Positions 8,651-16,642 of a stretch of DNA of 40,977 nt are shown one piece after another. Below the pieces are notes generated by a model. The model was not told the origin of the DNA. It saw only the letters and a program-made list of their open reading frames with translations, and ran no database searches. The stretch is taken from contig JAAYJV010000051.1 of the NCBI GenBank assembly GCA_012522755.1, positions 1 through 40,977 of the forward strand, given 5' to 3'. Position numbers and translations under genes: made by a program. The number at the start of each line of letters is the position of its first letter. The first letter of the stretch is position 1. The stretch comes from Candidatus Hydrogenedens sp. GTDB taxonomy: Bacteria > Hydrogenedentota > Hydrogenedentia > Hydrogenedentales > CAITNO01.

Positions 8651-10864
8651 TCATTCCTTTTCGAGCAAATTGTTTATCCGTCTGAGAATCTCATCGGTTT
8701 TGAATGGTTTTTCAATCACCTCAACGGTATTGGGTAACTTTTCCAAGGACGGATCGCAGATGTTACCGAGCGTTGACATGAGCAATAACTTTGCCTGAGG
8801 GTGCTTTTCGAGTAACACGTCGGTCAGTTCAGGCGCTTTTTTATGGGGGAACAGGTTGTTCATGACAAACAGATCTATGGGAGTCTCTGAACTCGAGACC
8901 AGTTTCATCGCTGCTTCAGGGGAAGAGGCTGTAAACACCTGATAGCCGTTTTTCAAAAGCAAGGTGCTCAACCATGCCAGAAGTTCCGCTTCACTCTCAA
9001 TGATAAGAAGGGATTTGTCTTTCTCTTCAACAATTTTTTCTTCAGATTCCAGACAGGAAACACAAGGATCTGTTTCGCTGCATGCGGGAAAATACATACA
9101 AAGCTCCAGCCCTTCGCCGGGCCTGTTCCGAAGGTCGAGAAAGCCGTGGTTCTGTTTGACAGTCCCATAGACAACCCACAGCCCCAGGCCCGTTCCCTTC
9201 CCGTCTGCTTTGGTGGTGAAAAAGGGATCGAGCACTTTTGACTCCAAAGCCGGATCAATACCCGGGCCTGTGTCTCGGATGGAAATTTTCACATACTCAT
9301 CAGCCGTTGTTTTCATCCCTGCGAGGAAACTGTCGTCCCGGATCTGCACCTTTTCAGTGGTGATATACACTTCCCCCAGCCCCTGCATGGCATCCATGGC
9401 ATTTATCGTAATATTGGTGACAATCTGCTTGAATTGTATCTTATCCAGACAGACCTGCGGCAAATCATCGCCGGGCTCACAATGTATTTTCAAGCCCCGA
9501 GTGAGAAAGGACTGGAGCATGCGGACAGTGTCAGAGACCAGCTTATTCATATTCAGGATTTGAGGTTGCGCTTTCTCGTGACAGGCAAAAGTCAGCAACT
9601 CCCGGATCAGATCGTCACTGTGCCCTACGGCTGTCTGAATGGCCTGTAAATGGAAAAGGGCATCCGAAGGCAAACCAGGCTGGCTAGAGGCCCGCTCCAC
9701 ACGCATCAGTATGATGGAAAGCATATTCTTGAAATCGTGGGAAAATACGCTGGCCATGCGTCCGATGGAATCCAGTTTCTGAATCTTCAGAAGTTCTTCA
9801 CGGAGCGCTTCACGCTCAATCTCCATCTCTTTGCGGCTGGTGATATCCTGCCCTATACTCAGAATCTCCAGATCCGGTGAAATCTCATCAGAACTGACAC
9901 TGTGCATCCAGGAAACCCAGGCTGTCGTTCCGTCTTTGCAGACAACCTGGCGGATACTTTCCAGACGGCGGGAAGGATTTTCAAAAAGACCCTGCACCAC
10001 ATCACCCATGGAATTTTCAGAAGAGAGACTCAGAAGGGTATCCTGCACTCTCTTCCCGATAATCTCTGCTTCATCATATTTGAAAAATTGCAGGCCGTAG
10101 CTGTTCAGAAAAGTGATGGTTCCATCCTGTTGCCAGCGGATAATGATGCTGTTGGCATTTTGCACCAGAGAACGATATTTTTCCTCGCTGCTGATGAGAG
10201 ATTGGGCAATAGATTTCCGTTGCTCAATTTCGTCCTGAAGACGTTGGTTCGCATTGGCCAGATCCTCAGTACGTTGTTCCACCCGCAGTTCCAGCTCCAT
10301 ATTCATGCGATTGAGAGAATCTTGCGATTTCTGCAGAGCCTCCTCAATTCGCCGCCGCTCCTCAATCTCACTCTGCAGGCTGGCATGCTCTTTCTGCAGA
10401 AGCCGGTTGAAACGAACGCTTTCAAACAAGGCCAGATAAAAACCACTGAGCATTGCAGCCAGTCCGGCGACAAAGGTGCCTTCCTGAAATATATTCTGAA
10501 TAGCCTGAAAATAAGATAAAGCGTCAGGAACCAGCGTGTAATAAGCCACAGTTTCTTGAATAAGAGAGAATAAAATCAGAACTGTACCGGCAAAAACAAG
10601 ACGACAAATCCAAGTACGGCCCTGAAGCCGGCGAATCACATAAAAAGAAACACTGGTCCAGATGGACACGGCCACCAAGGTGCAATTGACTCGAACCCCA
10701 TAATAGGACGAACCCATATTCAGGAAAACAATGCGCCCTACAGTCTCCACCAGAGCCGCAAGTACAATACCGACCATCTGAATGATGATCAGCCGGCGGA
10801 TTTGAAGATTCGTCACCACTCGTCTCTCAGCCAACCCGCTTTGGTCAACTTCCTTCTCACTCAC
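8651..10864 (-). CDS. Membrane hybrid sensor histidine kinase with degenerate receiver
   Basis: A 737-aa membrane sensor. In order: about four membrane segments (24-150), a coiled coil (155-225), a PAS domain (about 227-342) and a histidine kinase core. The core has phospho-acceptor His376 in FSHDFKN, N-box Asn488, DTGPGI at 531-536 and GKGTGLGL at 555-562. A three-Cys linker (594, 601, 604) leads to a receiver-like domain (617-737). There the phospho-acceptor Asp is Asn669 and the acidic pair reads Glu623-Ser624, while Ser697 and Lys719 are kept. So the kinase looks active and the receiver looks non-phosphorylatable. The start is GTG at 10864. No separate response regulator lies nearby. Confidence 0.9.
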   Translation of the reverse strand: MSEKEVDQSGLAERRVVTNLQIRRLIIIQMVGIVLAALVETVGRIVFLNMGSSYYGVRVNCTLVAVSIWTSVSFYVIRRLQGRTWICRLVFAGTVLILFSLIQETVAYYTLVPDALSYFQAIQNIFQEGTFVAGLAAMLSGFYLALFESVRFNRLLQKEHASLQSEIEERRRIEEALQKSQDSLNRMNMELELRVEQRTEDLANANQRLQDEIEQRKSIAQSLISSEEKYRSLVQNANSIIIRWQQDGTITFLNSYGLQFFKYDEAEIIGKRVQDTLLSLSSENSMGDVVQGLFENPSRRLESIRQVVCKDGTTAWVSWMHSVSSDEISPDLEILSIGQDITSRKEMEIEREALREELLKIQKLDSIGRMASVFSHDFKNMLSIILMRVERASSQPGLPSDALFHLQAIQTAVGHSDDLIRELLTFACHEKAQPQILNMNKLVSDTVRMLQSFLTRGLKIHCEPGDDLPQVCLDKIQFKQIVTNITINAMDAMQGLGEVYITTEKVQIRDDSFLAGMKTTADEYVKISIRDTGPGIDPALESKVLDPFFTTKADGKGTGLGLWVVYGTVKQNHGFLDLRNRPGEGLELCMYFPACSETDPCVSCLESEEKIVEEKDKSLLIIESEAELLAWLSTLLLKNGYQVFTASSPEAAMKLVSSSETPIDLFVMNNLFPHKKAPELTDVLLEKHPQAKLLLMSTLGNICDPSLEKLPNTVEVIEKPFKTDEILRRINNLLEKE

Positions 10865-10885
10865 TGCTCTTGTATCCTTTTGGTT

Positions 10886-10901
10886 CTGGATCAGAATCCA
10901 G
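10886..10901 (-). promoter_or_regulatory. Leader hairpin before the sensor kinase
   Basis: Perfect 6-base arms CTGGAT/ATCCAG around a 4-base loop, in the short leader between the predicted transcription start (about 10932) and the GTG at 10864. It could be an operator or an RNA hairpin; nothing shows which. Confidence 0.35.
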
Positions 10902-10938
10902 CCAGATTTGGGGGTATGAATCAGATAGCATTCTTACC

Positions 10939-10967
10939 AGAGTAACACAGGTTATGGCAGGTGTCAA
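10939..10967 (-). promoter_or_regulatory. Promoter of the sensor kinase operon
   Basis: Minus strand: consensus -35 TTGACA (10962-10967), exact 17-base spacer, weak -10 TACTCT (10939-10944). This would serve the kinase, the lyase and the phosphoesterase. Confidence 0.5.
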
Positions 10968-11406
10968 CTTTTTTGCAGGATTAATTTCGGAAAGGGATAG
11001 GACAACCAAATGATGCTTTCTTTTTTCATCACAGTGGCTGGGAGAAATACTTCTTTAACCGAAGAAATGGCACGGACACCAGATCCCTCAGAACCACAGA
11101 TGCACACTGATAAATTAAAGACCTTGGGTCGCGCAGCCTGGGAACGACACTCAACGTCTTTCAGAGTTCTTTGGAGACTATTGACAGCCGAAGATTTCTA
11201 ATCTGTCCCAAAATCCACCTGCGCCACTTGGAGATCCTGCAGACTCCCTGACAGCACTGATCCCTTCAAGTCTCTTCTCCCCCACGCCGGATTATTCATT
11301 TGCCTGCCGGTGTTGACCACAGGTACTATAATCAGACTTCATTCAACAGAGATACGCCCCGGGTCGTGATTTACTCCAGCCGCCGGGGCTCTGAAGGAAA
11401 TAATCC
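10968..11406. other. Long gene-free stretch before ispH
   Basis: About 440 bases between the kinase promoter and ispH. A 63-aa ORF at 11010-11201 has no domain-like sequence and no ribosome site that I can see. A fragment reading AACCACAGATGCACAC near 11091 resembles decayed intergenic repeat text. A TATAAT at 11327-11332 may serve ispH. No structured RNA was recognised. Confidence 0.55.
11327..11332 (+). promoter_or_regulatory. Possible -10 box of ispH
   Basis: Consensus TATAAT about 75 bases before the ispH ATG. No convincing -35 lies at 16-18 bases: TTGACC is only 8 bases upstream and TTGCCT is 21 bases upstream. Confidence 0.35.
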
Positions 11407-12321
11407 ATGGATATTATTCTTGCCCGGCCCCGAGGATTCTGTGCCGGTGTGGATCGCGCCATCAAGGTGGTCGAACGGGCTCTGGAACGCTATGGTGCTC
11501 CCGTGTACGTGCTCAAGCATATTGTCCACAATGCCCATGTGGTGGAACAGTTGCGCAAGCAGGGAGCCGTCTTCGTCAAGACCCTTTCAGAGGTACCCGA
11601 AGGTGAGCATTTGCTGTTCAGTGCCCATGGCGTCTCTCCAGCCTGCTGGGAAGAGGCCGAAGACCGGCGTCTCCAGGTCATCGATGCCACCTGTCCCCTC
11701 GTTGCCAAAGTACATCAGGAAATCCGCCGTTTTGCCCAGAAAGACTACACAATCCTCTATATCGGTGATGCGGGCCACGATGAAACCCTGGGTGCCATCG
11801 GCTGGGCTCCGGAACATATTCAACTGGTTCGCACCAAAAAAGACGCGGAAAGCGTAAGCGTCCCTGATCCTGAGCGGGTGGCCTATATCACCCAGACCAC
11901 CCTGAGCCTTCTGGACTGCGAAGAGGTGGTGGCGACGCTTCAGGCACGTTTCCCCGCCATCGCCGCTCCGAAAAAACCGGATATCTGCTATGCCACGAGC
12001 AACCGTCAGATGGCGGTGGTCTCTCTGGTTCCCGAAGTGGACAAGGTGCTGGTCGTGGGCGATCCGGAGAGTGCCAATTCCTGCCGACTGCGCGACATTG
12101 CTCTCAAGCTGGGAAAACCCGCCTACCTCATTCAGGATGCCTCCACCATTGACAAAGAATGGCTTGCAGAGGAAGATACTATCCTGCTCACGTCCGGTGC
12201 ATCAGCTCCGGATCATCTGGTTCTCGGGGTTATTGAGTTTTTATGGAGTCATTTCAGCTGCAGCGTGGACGAACGAAGCTTCGCAGAGGAAGATGTCCAC
12301 TTTCAGCTTCCGCCTATCTGA
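11407..12321 (+). CDS. ispH: 4-hydroxy-3-methylbut-2-enyl diphosphate reductase IspH
   Basis: Last enzyme of the MEP isoprenoid pathway; an iron-sulfur enzyme converting HMBPP to IPP and DMAPP. The 304-aa protein starts with the family motif ILARPRGFCAGVDRAI. The three cluster cysteines are Cys12, Cys96 and Cys194, and the catalytic glutamate is Glu126 in GHDETLGAIG. GAAGGAAA sits just upstream of the ATG. It is the only plus-strand gene between two minus-strand blocks and has a long leader of over 500 bases. Its 3' end is convergent with the small ORF at 12332-12484. Confidence 0.96.
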   Translation: MDIILARPRGFCAGVDRAIKVVERALERYGAPVYVLKHIVHNAHVVEQLRKQGAVFVKTLSEVPEGEHLLFSAHGVSPACWEEAEDRRLQVIDATCPLVAKVHQEIRRFAQKDYTILYIGDAGHDETLGAIGWAPEHIQLVRTKKDAESVSVPDPERVAYITQTTLSLLDCEEVVATLQARFPAIAAPKKPDICYATSNRQMAVVSLVPEVDKVLVVGDPESANSCRLRDIALKLGKPAYLIQDASTIDKEWLAEEDTILLTSGASAPDHLVLGVIEFLWSHFSCSVDERSFAEEDVHFQLPPI

Positions 12322-12331
12322 GCACCTGTCT

Positions 12332-12484
12332 TCAGTCACTGTCAGAAGGTGTGGAAGGCTTGAAGAAATCGATGAGCCGGATAAGCGTTTCCAGCAGACT
12401 GAACACGCGGAGAATAATATCCAGAATCTGCAGAACCTGTCCTGGAGCGGGGCGCTTGATCTTGGCAATGTTTTTCATGGTCAT
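12332..12484 (-). CDS. Small amphipathic-helix protein, 50 aa
   Basis: Not recognised as a known family. The ATG at 12484 has AAGGAAA upstream, with nine bases between AGGA and the ATG, and a second ATG lies two codons on. The protein has a basic start (MTMKNIAKIKRP) and then about 26 residues of a strongly amphipathic or hydrophobic helix containing ILDIILRVFSLLETLIRLI. It ends in a short Pro/Ser/Asp tail. It lies 78 bases after the hydrolase in the same direction and could be its distal operon partner. Membrane association or a coiled-coil role is possible. It could still be a chance ORF; the ribosome site and clean helix pattern are the support. Confidence 0.45.
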   Translation of the reverse strand: MTMKNIAKIKRPAPGQVLQILDIILRVFSLLETLIRLIDFFKPSTPSDSD

Positions 12485-12562
12485 GAGCGTGTTTCCTTGA
12501 AGGAAGGGTTGTGGGGTTTGTCCGACAGCATCGCTGCAGAACTTGTAATGAAGCCTGTCTTT

Positions 12563-13108
12563 TTATTCTTTGATAAGGGGCAATACCTTTTTGAATTCGG
12601 GCGTTCCCCCCTGACGCAGCAACTCAAAAATGGACATTTCAGTCGTCGTGATTTCAGCGCCTCCACGGGCCAGCCGTTCCAGACCTGCTTTATATTCTCT
12701 TTCACGGGTGGAGACCACTGCATCACGGACAACATAAACTTCATAGCCTTCGTCCAAGGCTTCCAAAGCGGTCTGCATCACGCAAATATGGGTCTCCATC
12801 CCGATAATGAGCAGTTGCTTGCGACCTGTCTTTTCCAGTGCTTCACGAAAAGCCGTGTTAGCCAGGCAGCTGAATTCAATCTTGGGCTGTCGGGGAGTAT
12901 CACCGAGAAGCGACAAGAGCTCCTCATTGGTCGCTCCCAGACGATCGGGATACTGCTCTGTAACAAGTATGGGCACTTCCAGAGCCTGCATCACACGAAT
13001 CAGACGGGAGCATTGCTTCAGATAGTTCCGGCTCACCTTTTCATTCTCAGGCATGAGAACATCCTGAATATCAATAACGAGCAAGACGGTGTTTTCTTTA
13101 CGCAGCAT
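12563..13108 (-). CDS. Isochorismatase-like cysteine hydrolase
   Basis: A 181-aa member of the isochorismatase-like hydrolase superfamily, which hydrolyses amides or related bonds with an Asp-Lys-Cys triad. Here the triad is Asp13 (VIDIQD), Lys76 (QPKIEFS) and Cys109 (METHICV). Substrate is unknown; nicotinamidase-specific metal ligands are not evident, so a general YcaC-like hydrolase is the safer label. CAGGAA precedes the ATG by nine bases. It lies between the recombinase-domain gene (81 bases upstream) and the 50-aa ORF. Confidence 0.87.
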   Translation of the reverse strand: MLRKENTVLLVIDIQDVLMPENEKVSRNYLKQCSRLIRVMQALEVPILVTEQYPDRLGATNEELLSLLGDTPRQPKIEFSCLANTAFREALEKTGRKQLLIIGMETHICVMQTALEALDEGYEVYVVRDAVVSTREREYKAGLERLARGGAEITTTEMSIFELLRQGGTPEFKKVLPLIKE

Positions 13109-13189
13109 GACTCTGTTCCTGAGCGTTGGGTTATGGGATCTTATATCTGAGAGAGGAAGGTGCCCGGTCGGCCCGGACAGTGAGAAAAA

Positions 13190-13654
13190 TCAGCGACGGC
13201 TTTTCTCCTCCTTGATGGAATTGGCTTTGTAAAAAGTCGCCGGATCTATAATGGCCTGATGTTTCCCTTCGGTCTCAATATCACCATAAGAAACACGGCC
13301 TCTGTAGGTACGGTTGGAAATAATGATCGCAATCGCCTGGCGGGACCATCGGTTACCTTTACGCGTCAATATATTGCGATCATGGAGCATATTCACCACT
13401 TTGCCCGTACTTTTCAGACGCACATATTCACGGAAAATCATACGGACAACCTCAGCTTCACGATCGTCTATTGCCAGAGAACCACTGCTGTTTTCCAGAC
13501 GCCTGTATCCGTAAGGAGCCGGTCCCGTTCCATAACGGCCCTGTTGAACAGCCACGCGTTGGCCACGTTTAACCCGTTGCCCATGGCTGCCTCCGGGATG
13601 CTGCACCTGATTTGCCGGCAAGAAGCCGGATCCTTTTTCCGAGTGAGAATCCAT
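13190..13654 (-). CDS. Stand-alone serine-recombinase 'recombinase' domain protein
   Basis: 154 aa from the ATG at 13654, with AGGA about ten bases upstream; a GTG at 13690 is an alternative. The sequence matches the second (DNA-binding 'recombinase') domain of large serine recombinases: PAPYGYRR, LAIDDREAEVVRMIFREY, ILTRKGNRWSRQAI, then NRTYRGRV and HQAIIDPATF. The N-terminal catalytic resolvase domain with its nucleophilic Ser is absent, and the DNA upstream does not encode it. No zinc-ribbon or C-terminal coiled coil follows. It is either the remnant of an element or a domesticated DNA-binding protein. A near-consensus promoter drives it. Confidence 0.75.
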   Translation of the reverse strand: MDSHSEKGSGFLPANQVQHPGGSHGQRVKRGQRVAVQQGRYGTGPAPYGYRRLENSSGSLAIDDREAEVVRMIFREYVRLKSTGKVVNMLHDRNILTRKGNRWSRQAIAIIISNRTYRGRVSYGDIETEGKHQAIIDPATFYKANSIKEEKSRR

Positions 13655-13787
13655 GACAATTTTCCTGTACGGAAATTCCGAATCGGGCACTGACAGAAGT
13701 GCCTCAGCCTTGACTGGTCAGCGTAAAAGACATCCTGAATCCTGTCTTCCAAACGCTCGTGCTGCAAGCCCAAAGCGCAGCAACTAT

Positions 13788-13816
13788 ATTCTACGCCATA
13801 TTCTCAAAAATGTCAA
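13788..13816 (-). promoter_or_regulatory. Near-consensus promoter of the recombinase-domain gene
   Basis: Minus strand: TTGACA (13811-13816), exact 17-base spacer, TAGAAT (13788-13793). The predicted start near 13781 gives a leader of about 127 bases to the ATG at 13654. The leader includes a GGCAC/GTGCC hairpin. This is one of the strongest sigma-70-type matches in the window. Confidence 0.75.
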
Positions 13817-13997
13817 GAGTAAACCTCTTCTTCTCTATTTTCGCGATCAGGAAACAGTTCTCAATTCATGCAGCATCAATATGTTATAAATTTTATATCT
13901 CTGAATATCCTAAAAAATAATTCAAAAGTGCTGTCTGAGCAAGAGGCGAATAATAATGAAAAAGCACCATCGCAGGAAAGCGGGAAAAAAGAGACGG

Positions 13998-14759
13998 TTA
14001 AAATGACTCATCCCGATCCAGAAAGCGCCACTGGCCATAGGGAAGCGCATCCAGGCGGACTTTGCCGATGCGAACCCGTTTGAGATTGGTCACTTCCAGG
14101 CCGACCAGAGCACACATGCGCCTGATCTGTCTTTTTTTTCCTTCCCGCAACACAAAATGAAGAAGACCCGGTTCAAGTATTTTCACTTTCGCCGGGCGCA
14201 AAGCCTGTCTATCCAGTTGCAGGCCATGGTTCAGCAGCCGCAGTGCTCTTTTGGTGATATCGCCGGAAACACGGACCAGATATTCCTTGTCAATGGTTGA
14301 ATGCTGGCCGATGAGCTCTTTGGCGATACGCCCGTCCTGGGTAAGGACGAGCAGTCCGTGCGAGTCGATATCGAGTCGACCGGCGGGAGCCAGCCCTTGC
14401 AAGTGACAAGGCTGTAAAAGAGGAATATCCGGTCTGGGCCGAAAATGGTTTTCCCGTGAAAGCACCTCTATAGCCGCTGTGTATCCATCTTCGGCCTGTC
14501 CCGATACGATGCCCACAGGCTTGTTGAAAAGGATGGTCACGGCTTCATTGAGCCATTTCTTTGCCTTCGGATCGAGCGTGATCTCTGAATGGACAGCAAC
14601 CCGGGTAGCGGGTGTCTCCACTTTTTCGCCATCGAGAAAGACCCAGCCCTCGGCAATGAGTTTTTCCGCTTCCCGACGGGAACACATGCCTCGACGTGCC
14701 ATAAGCTTGGCGATACGCATGCTTTCCCCATCCTGATGGGTGTCCCTGGATGAATTCAT
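13998..14759 (-). CDS. RsuA/RluF-type 23S rRNA pseudouridine synthase
   Basis: Converts a specific rRNA uridine to pseudouridine. An S4 RNA-binding domain occupies about residues 14-60 (KLMARRGMCSRREAEKLI). The synthase domain holds AGRLDIDSHGLLVLTQDG with catalytic Asp130, then REGKKRQIRRMC typical of the RsuA/RluB/RluE/RluF branch. RluF or RluB is the likely subtype, but the target uridine cannot be fixed. The ATG at 14759 overlaps the previous stop as ATGA, so translation is probably coupled to the O-antigen ligase-like gene. AT-rich DNA of about 180 bases lies downstream, ahead of the recombinase promoter. Confidence 0.9.
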   Translation of the reverse strand: MNSSRDTHQDGESMRIAKLMARRGMCSRREAEKLIAEGWVFLDGEKVETPATRVAVHSEITLDPKAKKWLNEAVTILFNKPVGIVSGQAEDGYTAAIEVLSRENHFRPRPDIPLLQPCHLQGLAPAGRLDIDSHGLLVLTQDGRIAKELIGQHSTIDKEYLVRVSGDITKRALRLLNHGLQLDRQALRPAKVKILEPGLLHFVLREGKKRQIRRMCALVGLEVTNLKRVRIGKVRLDALPYGQWRFLDRDESF

Positions 14760-16516
14760 CGCTCAGCCTCCCCTTTCTCTTTTGGTTTCGTCCTCATAAA
14801 GTTCAGCCGGTGGCTTTCCCACAACTCCCTCTCCTCTTCAGGACAATATTGAAGAAGAATATCCCAGGCATGCACATCATCAGGCCAGCGGTAGAGGCAT
14901 TTTCGGGCTGTGGCGTAAAACATTTCCTCATCGCCCAGCCCTTCCATACAATACAGAATCAGTTGATGGACGGAATGGGTATCCAGTCGCCTGGCTGCAG
15001 AAATGAGATGGTCCATCGCCCTCTCATACTGTCCTTCCCGCATGAAGGCCGCCGCACAGCTTTCATCCAAAGCAGGGCCATGCCACGGCCAGTAAAAGGC
15101 TGCGGCACAGGCTTCTTCCGCTGCAAGCCCGGCTTCCATCCGGTCTTCCGCCCTGCACTTCAGAAAAGAAGGTACGCCAATAACCAGAAGATAGCACAGG
15201 GCACTCAGAGGAAGGGCCATAAGAACCCGGGGACGGGAGGAAGAAGCCCGCTCCTCCTCTTCTGTTCCATTGGGATCCAGTGCGAGCAAAAGAAAAGCCA
15301 GGGTGTGAGGCGGACTGTGTGTGAAATTATTGACCAGAGCAAAAGCCCCCATGCAAGCCAGCACGGGCAAGGCTGCGGGACGTTGCCGCAGGGTGAGTAT
15401 CAGAAAGAGCAGCCAGAAAAGGATCCCTGCAAAGCCCGTCTCGGCCAGCCATTCCAATGGTTCCGAATGAGCATGATCCGTATGGAGTTCATTACGAAAA
15501 TATCTTTCGCCACCCTGTTCCCACAGTGCCTTTCCCTGATAGACGGAACTCCAGCGCGGATAATTGCCCAGACCCACACCCAACCACGGATGGTCACCAA
15601 TCATCCTTTCAGCTCCCGCCCAGAACCAGAGTCTGGCCGGGCCACCCACATCTTTTTCGCTGAAGCTGCTTCTGATGCGATCATTGAAAAGGACACCGCC
15701 CCAGAGCAGAAGAAGGAGGGTTCCCACCGTCGCTACACTCCGGAGCAGCCTTTTCCCCGGGAAAGGCAAGGCTTTGACAGTATCATCCTCTTTTTGCTTC
15801 TTAAAATGCCGCAACACAGTCAGAAACACCCACACAGCACCGCCCACCAGAGCAGCCAGCCAGGCGGAGCGCGTTCCTGAAATAATGAGTGCGGCGAGAA
15901 GAATCAGCCAGGCGATAACACGAAGAAGGAGGGTCGAAATTTTCCGGGGAGGATCCAGCCGATGAAGTACAGGCAAGAGAATCAAAGCCATAGCCATGTA
16001 TCCGCCCAGCAGGTTCTGGTTGCCGAAGACGGAATAAGCGGGCTGGCTGTATCCCGGGAAGACAGGAAAAAGAAAAGTCAGAAGCCCCCCATATTGCATA
16101 AGCGCGAGAAGGGCAACGAGAAGTGCCGAATAGAGGAGGCTTCCATACAGGAAAAGACGCCCTCCGGGAACGGAAAAAGCGGCTGTGGCCAACCACAGCG
16201 CCACGAGATAAAGTTGCCAGCGAACCAGATTTTCCACCACAAAACCCGGCACTTTCGCCACAAAAAAGCCCGTCACAGCCCAGAAAATCAATCCCGCAAG
16301 CAAGGGAAAAAGGAAAGGCTGTGCCGGGGCACGAAGGATGCCTGTTTTCCATTGTATGGGTGCGGCAAAAAGAACTCCGAGGAGAAGACAGAGCTCTTTG
16401 GCTTCCATGAAGGATGTTGTGCGGAAAGACCAGGCTGCGGCTGTGAGACAGAGCACGGCCCCCCAGATACTTGCCGGGACAAGAGATACAGTGCTGTCAT
16501 GCTCCGTTACGGTCAT
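14756..16516 (-). CDS. O-antigen ligase-like membrane protein with C-terminal repeats
   Basis: Predicted inner-membrane polysaccharide ligase or polymerase of the Wzy_C/WaaL type. I chose the ATG at 16516 (586 aa), which has CAGGAAA upstream. The longer frame to 16609 lacks a ribosome site. Ten or more hydrophobic segments fill about residues 12-440. The family signature SGTRSAWLA lies before a large periplasmic loop with HPWLGVGLGNY and HTDHAHSEPLEWLAETG. The last 130 residues are soluble and helix-rich, like tetratricopeptide repeats (EGQYERAMDHLISAARRL). No LPS cluster surrounds it, so it could also glycosylate proteins. Confidence 0.82.
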   Translation of the reverse strand: MTVTEHDSTVSLVPASIWGAVLCLTAAAWSFRTTSFMEAKELCLLLGVLFAAPIQWKTGILRAPAQPFLFPLLAGLIFWAVTGFFVAKVPGFVVENLVRWQLYLVALWLATAAFSVPGGRLFLYGSLLYSALLVALLALMQYGGLLTFLFPVFPGYSQPAYSVFGNQNLLGGYMAMALILLPVLHRLDPPRKISTLLLRVIAWLILLAALIISGTRSAWLAALVGGAVWVFLTVLRHFKKQKEDDTVKALPFPGKRLLRSVATVGTLLLLLWGGVLFNDRIRSSFSEKDVGGPARLWFWAGAERMIGDHPWLGVGLGNYPRWSSVYQGKALWEQGGERYFRNELHTDHAHSEPLEWLAETGFAGILFWLLFLILTLRQRPAALPVLACMGAFALVNNFTHSPPHTLAFLLLALDPNGTEEEERASSSRPRVLMALPLSALCYLLVIGVPSFLKCRAEDRMEAGLAAEEACAAAFYWPWHGPALDESCAAAFMREGQYERAMDHLISAARRLDTHSVHQLILYCMEGLGDEEMFYATARKCLYRWPDDVHAWDILLQYCPEEERELWESHRLNFMRTKPKEKGEAER

Positions 16517-16642
16517 GGAAATTTCCTGCAGTGGATCTGTCTGAACACTCGTTAAAAAGCGGGGCCCGATGCGTTTTATGATAGCACATCCGTCGGGCAG
16601 ATGAATCATGACAATAAAGCGTCTCTCTTCATCACCCGGCTT

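Noticed and set aside
11010-11201. 63-aa ORF before ispH
   Set aside because: No ribosome site, no pattern, and it runs through repeat-like text.
11990-13150. 386-aa plus-strand ORF across ispH and the cysteine hydrolase
   Set aside because: It runs out of frame through ispH and antisense to the hydrolase; both real genes have intact catalytic motifs.
13468-13773. 101-aa ORF overlapping the recombinase-domain gene in another frame
   Set aside because: TTG start almost at the predicted transcript start with no ribosome site; the other frame has the conserved domain.
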